Source of the DNA: an uncultured Corynebacterium sp.
GTDB lineage: Bacteria > Actinomycetota > Actinomycetes > Mycobacteriales > Mycobacteriaceae
DNA: 5,745 nucleotides
NCBI RefSeq assembly: GCF_902489365.1
Contig: NZ_CABTZR010000111.1
Span: 1-5,745, forward strand
Direction of reading: 5' to 3'
The position numbers and the translations under genes are program-made. Shown here piece after piece: positions 1 to 3,999 of the stretch; position 1 is the stretch's first letter; each line of letters starts with the position of its first letter. The notes beneath the pieces were generated by a model. It was not told where the DNA came from. It ran no database searches and was given only the letters and a program-made list of their open reading frames with translations.

Positions 1-33
1 CCCACCAGGGAGTTTCGGGATCGAGGTCTGGGG
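1..33 (+). repeat. 33-bp direct repeat, upstream copy (cut by window edge)
   Basis: The first 33 bases are identical, base for base, to 1066-1098, and the match stops at 34 (c here, g at 1099). The left limit is unknown because the window starts here. The copy at 1066-1098 is the right arm of an imperfect palindrome (1004-1098), so this copy is probably the right arm of a second palindrome lying mostly outside the window. The two copies bracket the gene at 93-1001 in the same orientation. The identity is seen directly; the second palindrome is inferred. Confidence 0.9.
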
Positions 34-92
34 CTTTAGCCCTGCGTACCGCTCGCCGCGCGCGATCCATGTCAATGCGCTAAAAGTAAGCC

Positions 93-1001
93 ATGAACAA
101 CCAAAGAATCTTCCACTTCATCGACACCCACATGGTCGATCTGCGCGCACTCAGCAACGACGATCCCCGATGGGGCAAAATTCACGCAAGGAAATTCCAT
201 AAGCTCGCGTGGTGCTATGCCATTCCCCTGCACCGATGGCTGCACCTAAAACCCTGGGAGCGAGAAACCGCAGAGGTTTATGCCCATGCGCGTGCCGCAC
301 CGCGCGCAACTCTCCTGGGCAAAGCGGCTGCTCGCATCCACGGCATTCCCATTCTCACCACCCCTCCCGAGTATTTCGCGACAGTCCCTTCAAACTCCGT
401 TCCCCAAAGATCCAAGCGCCAATACTTCCGTTACAAGCAAACGAAACTCAACAATCAAGTCACAGAAGTCCACGGGATCCGGGTTACGTCCCTGGCACGC
501 ACAGCGATCGACATTGCGCGCTTCGATGGCTTCGTCGAAGGTCTCGTCGCCGCAGACTATGTACGGTCACGCCGGGTTTCAAAGGACACCCTCAACTGGG
601 TACTCGGCGACATGGGCCGTGTGAAAGGAGTCGCGGATGCACGTCGGGCCGTGGAACATAGTGTCAACAGCTCCGAATCTCCCTGGGAGTCCTACGCGCG
701 TGCCCTTATCCTAGACGCGGGCCTTCCCGCGGTTCGCAGCCTGCGCGCCCAATACCGAGTCAATCAGTACTACGCCGACCTCGCGATCAATGACTGGCTG
801 CTCATTGAAATTGACGGCAATGTGAAATACGAAAACGAGCTGGAAGAGGTAATTCGAGCCGAACACCAACGCCAAAAGGCGCTCCTCAACCAGGGGTTTG
901 TCGTCTTACGCTTCTCTCCCCAAGAGTTGCGCGACGCTCCAAAAGACTTCATCAACACCATCGCGCGGCACTTAGCTGCTGGCCCCCGAAACTTCCGCTA
1001 G
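93..1001 (+). CDS. AbiEi-like / DUF559 domain protein, putative PD-(D/E)XK-fold nuclease
   Basis: A 302-residue predicted cytosolic protein with two parts. Residues 1-150 resemble the N-terminal half of actinobacterial proteins annotated as type IV toxin-antitoxin AbiEi family: a divergent start, then an LHRWLHLKPWE stretch, TLLGKAAARIHGIP (about 73-86) and VTSLARTAIDIAR (about 131-143), matching the family pattern of an alanine-rich LHG helix and a TSxxRTxxD motif. Residues 195-285 match DUF559, related to the Vsr endonuclease fold: ESPWES (E195, E199), D229 in YADLAI, E239 and D241 in IEIDG, K245, and a closing VVLRFSPQEL strand-helix. These acidic residues and the lysine fit a PD-(D/E)XK-type active site, but nuclease activity is inferred. 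The usual N-terminal winged-helix is hard to recognise and may be degenerate. No AbiEii toxin partner lies beside it. ATG at 93 is the first possible start, because in-frame TAA stops lie at 81 and 87; only a weak AAGTAAG ribosome site precedes it. Parts of the gene look AT-richer than its neighbours (421-480 is 26/60 G+C), and repeats flank it, suggesting transfer. Confidence 0.85.
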   Translation: MNNQRIFHFIDTHMVDLRALSNDDPRWGKIHARKFHKLAWCYAIPLHRWLHLKPWERETAEVYAHARAAPRATLLGKAAARIHGIPILTTPPEYFATVPSNSVPQRSKRQYFRYKQTKLNNQVTEVHGIRVTSLARTAIDIARFDGFVEGLVAADYVRSRRVSKDTLNWVLGDMGRVKGVADARRAVEHSVNSSESPWESYARALILDAGLPAVRSLRAQYRVNQYYADLAINDWLLIEIDGNVKYENELEEVIRAEHQRQKALLNQGFVVLRFSPQELRDAPKDFINTIARHLAAGPRNFR

Positions 1002-1003
1002 AT

Positions 1004-1036
1004 CCCCAGACCTCGATCCCGCAACATGCAGGTGGG
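1004..1036 (-). repeat. Left arm of imperfect palindrome
   Basis: This is an inverted copy of 1066-1098 with 28 of 33 bases matching. The outer 18 bases (1004-1021 against 1081-1098) are perfect; the five mismatches all lie within 1022-1030; the inner six (1031-1036) match again. It begins three bases after the stop codon at 999-1001. Just upstream, 985-996 inside the last codons of the gene is an 11-of-12 inverted match to 1073-1084, so repeat-like sequence reaches into the coding end. Confidence 0.85.
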
Positions 1037-1064
1037 CGTCGCCAAGCGCTTGCCGACGCCCACC
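1031..1064. terminator. Strong hairpin between convergent genes, possible bidirectional terminator
   Basis: 1031-1041 pairs perfectly with 1054-1064 (11 bp, GC-rich). After one C-C mismatch (1042/1053) the loop holds a 10-base palindrome, CAAGCGCTTG (1043-1052), that can extend the stem. It lies between the stop codons of the converging genes at 1001 and 1127, where a shared terminator would be expected. No run of T follows on either strand, so it is not a classical rho-independent terminator. It could equally be an RNA-stabilising structure or a REP-like element. Confidence 0.5.
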
Positions 1065-1065
1065 A

Positions 1066-1098
1066 CCCACCAGGGAGTTTCGGGATCGAGGTCTGGGG
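1066..1098 (+). repeat. 33-bp direct repeat, downstream copy; right arm of palindrome
   Basis: Identical to 1-33 and inverted-complementary (28/33) to 1004-1036, so it takes part in both a direct repeat across the gene and a local palindrome. CCCACCA occurs twice in tandem at 1059-1072, so the GGTGGG at 1031-1036 can pair either with the inner hairpin (1059-1064) or with this arm (1066-1071), giving two competing structures. No matching target-site duplication is visible next to 1004 and 1098. Confidence 0.9.
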
Positions 1099-1126
1099 GT
1101 TTGCGGTTATGGAAGTCCAAGCCGAG

Positions 1127-1426
1127 CTACCACAGCGCAAAGAAGGCAACCGCCCCGAGGAGCATCGTGCCCAGCGCAACTGCGGCGAGCGCCGGAGCTC
1201 CGGGCAGGGCGGGCGATTGGGCTCGAGCCAGGATCTCGTCAGCATGGCGGAGCTTGGCGGTGGCCAACCATAGCACCACGGCCACCACTACCCCGACAAT
1301 CAGAGCCGCCCATGACGCAACGGAACGCACGACGAGCAAACCGGCAACAAGACCTGCGAGCCCCGTGCGCTGCCAGGCTAAGCGGGTGCGCTCGGGTTGG
1401 AGGCCGGGATCAAAAAGCTCGCTCAC
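1127..1426 (-). CDS. DUF202 family small membrane protein
   Basis: A 99-residue protein with three predicted membrane segments at about 17-36, 37-58 and 75-98. The N-terminal DPGLQPERTRLAWQRTGLA carries the DUF202 signature (RTxLAWxRT) just before the first helix. The loop between helices two and three is short and contains charged residues (about 57-70). DUF202 covers YidH-like inner membrane proteins whose function is not established. The start is GTG at 1426, overlapping the TGA of the upstream DUF202 gene by four bases (GTGA), which implies translational coupling and supports this start; no strong ribosome site is visible. The two small proteins resemble each other around the RTxLAW motif and may form a hetero-oligomer, which is inference. 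The TAG stop at 1127-1129 is followed by the palindrome shared with the convergent gene. Confidence 0.8.
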   Translation of the reverse strand: MSELFDPGLQPERTRLAWQRTGLAGLVAGLLVVRSVASWAALIVGVVVAVVLWLATAKLRHADEILARAQSPALPGAPALAAVALGTMLLGAVAFFALW

Positions 1427-1785
1427 GCTAGCAACTCGCCCACCAGAATCATCAGGCCGATGATGATCACCACGCCAACAATCAACGCCAACGCCGGGCT
1501 AGCCGGGAGCGGACGCCCATGGCGCATCGCGCGCTCGGAGGCACCCCAGTGAAACCACGCCACCGCCGGCAGAATGATGGCCACGAGCAGCATGATGACG
1601 GAGACCACGCGAGTCAGCGTGGTGTTCAGCGGCAGATCGAAGGTCTCCAAAGCCACACCACCGGCGATAAAGGCCAAGGACGTGCGAATCCACGCCAAAA
1701 AGGTGCGCTCATTAGCCATGCTGAAGCGCGGGTCGGGTTCCTCCCCTGTTCCATACACCGAGCCCGGAAAACGTGCCTTCGTCAT
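1423..1785 (-). CDS. YidH-like DUF202 family membrane protein
   Basis: A 120-residue protein with a DUF202 domain. The hydrophilic N-terminus leads into DPRFSMANERTFLAWIRTSLA (about 18-38), the family hallmark, where an arginine-rich amphipathic stretch enters the first membrane helix. Predicted membrane segments are about 28-49, 57-80 and 97-118. Length and layout match the YidH type; the function is unknown. It is the first gene of a two-gene unit with the DUF202 gene at 1127-1426. It lies 60 bases after the ktrA-like stop, so it may be cotranscribed with the K+ genes or have its own promoter. The ATG at 1783-1785 has no Shine-Dalgarno sequence; instead a perfect 7-bp hairpin ends two bases before it and a TANNNT hexamer lies seven bases upstream, compatible with a leaderless mRNA. 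Confidence 0.85.
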   Translation of the reverse strand: MTKARFPGSVYGTGEEPDPRFSMANERTFLAWIRTSLAFIAGGVALETFDLPLNTTLTRVVSVIMLLVAIILPAVAWFHWGASERAMRHGRPLPASPALALIVGVVIIIGLMILVGELLA

Positions 1786-1786
1786 A

Positions 1787-1803
1787 GGCGCTACTGTAGC
1801 GCC
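1787..1803 (-). promoter_or_regulatory. Inverted repeat and candidate -10 element at the DUF202 start
   Basis: GGCGCTA (1787-1793) and TAGCGCC (1797-1803) form a perfect 7-bp inverted repeat around a 3-base centre, one base away from the ATG (1785-1783). On the minus strand it contains TACAGT (1798-1793), fitting the actinobacterial -10 pattern TANNNT, seven bases before the ATG. That spacing would put transcription start at or beside the start codon. No convincing -35 is present. It may be a leaderless promoter, an operator over a -10, or an RNA hairpin blocking the start on read-through transcripts from ktrA. Confidence 0.4.
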
Positions 1804-1825
1804 CCGCTCCTCACTCCACAGTGCG

Positions 1826-1842
1826 CGGCACCCCAGGCGCCG
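1826..1842 (-). terminator. Hairpin just after the ktrA-like stop, no T-tract
   Basis: On the minus strand CGGCGCC and GGTGCCG form a 7-bp stem (one G-U pair) around a 3-base loop, starting three bases after the TAG stop at 1848-1846. The following bases (CGCACTGTGG) lack a T run, so efficient intrinsic termination is doubtful. It may act as a 3'-end stabiliser or partial terminator separating the K+ genes from the DUF202 pair. Confidence 0.3.
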
Positions 1843-1845
1843 TGT

Positions 1846-2538
1846 CTAGGACTGCGAGAAGGCCTCAAGATCTGCGGGGCTACCGGCGACGACGATGAGG
1901 TCGCGGTGGGTGAGCTCGGTGCCGTCGACAAGCGGGCGCCATTGGCCGGGCCCCTCACAGCGTGAGATGAGCTGAACGTTGTGCTCTTCCCACACCTGGT
2001 GGAGGTTGAGCGGGCCCTTGCTTATCGACGCCGGCGGGGTCATCGCCGTCACGCCATAGTCGGTGGCGATCTCCGCAAAGTCCTCGAAGCGCCCGCCCAA
2101 CAGGTGCGCCACGCGGCGGCCCGTATCGCGCTCCGGGCGGATCACGTGGTGCACTCCGAGTTGGCGCAGGATACGGGCGTGCGCATCCGAATCTGCCTTG
2201 GCCCAGATATCGCCTACCCCCAGTTCCACCAAGTTCGAGGCGGTGAGGATGGAATCCTCCAGATCGGAACCGATGGCCACGACCACGCGCTCTACTTCAT
2301 CAACACCCAGCTGGCGGAGGGCCTCGGCGTCGGTAGTATCCGCTGTCACGGCCTCGGTGAGGTACGCGGCATATTCGCGTACGTGCTTTTCCTCGGCATC
2401 GATACCAAGAACCTCCACTCCGTGCTCCATCAGCTCGCGAGCCAGGGAAGAACCGAACCGCCCCATGCCAATGACGACGACCGGCGGGATGTTGATGGAC
2501 GTCTTCTCACGCCGCAGGGCGCTGAACATGTTAGCCAA
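1846..2538 (-). CDS. ktrA: TrkA/KtrA-type potassium uptake regulatory subunit (RCK)
   Basis: A 230-residue cytosolic protein of the KtrA class. An RCK_N Rossmann domain (about 19-135) begins with VVVIGMGRFGSSLARELMEHGVEVLGID: the glycine motif G24, G26, G29 and the acidic residue D47 ending the second strand are the NAD(H)/ATP-binding features of this family. An RCK_C (TrkA-C) domain follows (about 150-228), ending in RDLIVVAGSPADLEAF. In known Ktr systems an octameric ring of this subunit gates the membrane subunit in response to ATP/ADP, and RCK_C can bind c-di-AMP in some bacteria; that is family knowledge, not visible here. It overlaps the upstream ktrB-like gene by eight bases, so the two are cotranscribed. 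The start is taken as TTG at 2538, seven bases after AGAAGAAAGG; the in-frame ATG at 2529 would have a poor 16-base spacing. The alternative start removes only three residues. One RCK_N/RCK_C pair fits KtrA rather than the tandem-domain TrkA of E. coli. Confidence 0.93.
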   Translation of the reverse strand: MANMFSALRREKTSINIPPVVVIGMGRFGSSLARELMEHGVEVLGIDAEEKHVREYAAYLTEAVTADTTDAEALRQLGVDEVERVVVAIGSDLEDSILTASNLVELGVGDIWAKADSDAHARILRQLGVHHVIRPERDTGRRVAHLLGGRFEDFAEIATDYGVTAMTPPASISKGPLNLHQVWEEHNVQLISRCEGPGQWRPLVDGTELTHRDLIVVAGSPADLEAFSQS

Positions 2539-3895
2539 TGAACGGCCTTTCTTCTGGGTAACGGTAGCGCAGGCTAATAGTCCGGGCGGCCAGTGCCGCC
2601 ACGAAGGTGGTGGGGCCTACGCGGCCAACGTACATGATGAGGCACAGCATGAGCTGTGATGGTGCGGACAAACTTGCGGTAATACCCGTGGACAAACCCA
2701 CGGTGGCGAAGGCGGACATGACTTCGAAAGTGACCTGGTCCGCGGTGAACTCGGGGTCCCAGATGCGCAGCGTTGCCACACCTACGGCAACGACGATCAT
2801 TCCGGCGGCGGTCAGCGCGAGGGCCTGACGGAAGGTGGACAGCGGCAGGCGACGGTGCCCGATGGAGGTGTCTTCCCGGCCCAAGAATTCCGAGATCATC
2901 GCTGCGCCCAGAACGCATGTGGTGGTGACCTTGATGCCGCCCGCTGTACCGGCGGAGCCGCCGCCGATAAACATCAAGATGTCCGTGACCATCAGCGTCA
3001 ACGGGTGCGCCTCACCGTAATCGATGGCGTTAAAACCTGCCGTTCGGGGCGAAGCGCTCATGAAGAAGGCATTGATGATCTTCTGCCCCAACGGCATCCC
3101 GTGCAGTACACCGGACCCCTCAGAGAGGAAGAAGACAACGGTGCCACTAAGCAACAAAAACGCTGTGGCGCCCAGCGTCATCCGGGCGGTCATGGACATG
3201 CGGTGAATGCGCGGTGTACCACCACGCCAGCGCGTTAGCCGCGCGCGGGCCCGTCGCACGAACTCCGCCAGCATGGGATAGCCTAAGCCACCCGTAATCA
3301 GGGCGAAGGCGAGGGGCAGCAGGATCCAACCATCAGCGGCAAAGGAAACGACGCTATCGGAATAGGTACTGAACCCGGCGTTGTTGAAGGCCGAAATAGC
3401 GTGGAAAACTCCTTCCCACACCGCGCGCCCTGGTGCCACGCCGTGTTCGGTGGCTAGGCGCACACCAATGAACACGGCAACTGTGGCCTCACAGATCAGG
3501 GTCATAACCAAGGTGAGCAAAAGAGCGCGGCGAATGCCACCAGAAGCCACAGCACGGCCCTCCGCAGCAATAGTTCGGCGAGCTTTGAAGCTGATTCGGC
3601 CGGTCAACAGCATGCCAGATAGCGAAGCCAAACTCATGATGCCGAGGCCACCCAGCTGGATGAGCGTAATAATGACCACTTGGCCAAAGGGCGTCCAGTA
3701 AGTTCCGGTGTCCTCCACCACGAGACCCGTCAAAGAGACCGCTGAGGTTGCCGTAAAGAACGCAGGCAGGAACGGAGTCCACTGCGGAACGTTGGCGGAA
3801 ATCGGCAGCATAAGAAGCACCGTTCCCGCGAGGATAAGCAGAATAAAGCCCGCGGCGGTGAGCCGAGCTGGGCCCAGGAAATGACCGCGTTTCAC
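2531..3895 (-). CDS. ktrB: TrkH/KtrB-type potassium uptake membrane subunit
   Basis: A 454-residue integral membrane K+ translocating subunit with the fourfold M1-P-M2 architecture of the Trk/Ktr/HKT superfamily. Each of the four pore loops shows its selectivity-filter glycine: SAVSLTGLV (G57), SAFNNAGFS (G174), SASPRTAGFN (G288) and SAFATVGLSTG (G400). The third repeat is followed by GGGSAGTAGGIK (about 311-322), the glycine-rich gating loop region. The C-terminus MYVGRVGPTTF and RYPEERPFIG is typical of KtrB. The length (about 450) matches KtrB, which commonly transports K+ coupled to Na+; the coupling ion cannot be told from sequence here. The start is GTG at 3895, giving MKRGHFLGPARL before the first hydrophobic helix at about 12-32. 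No good Shine-Dalgarno sequence precedes it, but TAAGCT (3909-3904) lies eight bases upstream and could be a -10 for a leaderless message. It precedes and overlaps ktrA by eight bases, the reverse of the ktrAB order in Bacillus. Confidence 0.94.
   Translation of the reverse strand: MKRGHFLGPARLTAAGFILLILAGTVLLMLPISANVPQWTPFLPAFFTATSAVSLTGLVVEDTGTYWTPFGQVVIITLIQLGGLGIMSLASLSGMLLTGRISFKARRTIAAEGRAVASGGIRRALLLTLVMTLICEATVAVFIGVRLATEHGVAPGRAVWEGVFHAISAFNNAGFSTYSDSVVSFAADGWILLPLAFALITGGLGYPMLAEFVRRARARLTRWRGGTPRIHRMSMTARMTLGATAFLLLSGTVVFFLSEGSGVLHGMPLGQKIINAFFMSASPRTAGFNAIDYGEAHPLTLMVTDILMFIGGGSAGTAGGIKVTTTCVLGAAMISEFLGREDTSIGHRRLPLSTFRQALALTAAGMIVVAVGVATLRIWDPEFTADQVTFEVMSAFATVGLSTGITASLSAPSQLMLCLIMYVGRVGPTTFVAALAARTISLRYRYPEERPFIG
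2546..2555 (-). promoter_or_regulatory. Ribosome binding site deciding a TTG start
   Basis: AGAAGAAAGG on the minus strand lies inside the end of the ktrB-like gene, seven bases before TTG (2538) and sixteen before ATG (2529). The spacing favours the TTG start for the KtrA-like protein. Confidence 0.55.
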
Positions 3896-3928
3896 AGCGT
3901 TTCAGCTTACCGCTGGGTGCCGTTTCAC
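3888..3928 (-). promoter_or_regulatory. Three copies of a TGAAACG motif at the ktrB start
   Basis: CGTTTCA (TGAAACG on the coding strand) occurs at 3888-3894, 3898-3904 and 3921-3927. The first two are spaced by 10 bases, one helical turn, and the third lies 23 bases further upstream. The upstream copy is inside a small inverted repeat, CCGT-TTC-ACGG (3920-3930). The copies straddle the GTG start (3895). They could be an operator or chance; the copy within the coding start is less likely to bind a conventional regulator. Confidence 0.25.
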
Positions 3929-3963
3929 GGGACCCCACTAACCTGTGAGTATCTCCAGAGTTT

Positions 3964-3992
3964 TATGTAAATAGCATCGGCTGCACCGTGAA
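3964..3992 (-). promoter_or_regulatory. Candidate promoter for the ktrB-ktrA pair
   Basis: In the 104-base gap between the YhgE/Pip stop and the ktrB GTG, the minus strand holds TTCACG (3992-3987) and TACATA (3969-3964) separated by 17 bases. The hexamers match consensus -35 and -10 elements at four and three of six positions, within the locally AT-rich stretch around 3961-3972. The leader would be about 60 bases. No T-run terminator for the upstream gene is evident, so read-through from it is possible. Confidence 0.3.
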
Positions 3993-3999
3993 GTAAGCA

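Noticed and set aside
209..661. Overlapping plus-strand frames within the DUF559 gene
   Set aside because: The 302-residue frame carries recognisable domain motifs; the alternatives are Arg/Ser/Pro-rich with no motifs.
1004..1098. Insertion sequence or complete MITE
   Set aside because: There is no transposase gene and no target-site duplication beside the arms (GCTAGAT on the left, GTTTGC on the right), so a mobile-element call is not supported; it is kept as a repeat/palindrome.
1026..1463. Plus-strand open frame of 145 codons beginning in the palindrome
   Set aside because: It lies antisense to the DUF202 genes, its protein is Ala/Thr/Arg/Ser-rich without family features, and its start is inside the inverted repeat. 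It is a high-GC shadow frame.
1981..2541. Plus-strand open frame of 186 codons opposite ktrA
   Set aside because: Composition (His/Arg-rich) and lack of any recognisable motif mark it as a shadow of the clearly coding RCK gene.
3896..3999. c-di-AMP (ydaO-type) riboswitch upstream of ktrB
   Set aside because: K+ transporter genes often have one, but the 104-base gap is short for this class and I see no extended paired structure or conserved core in it.
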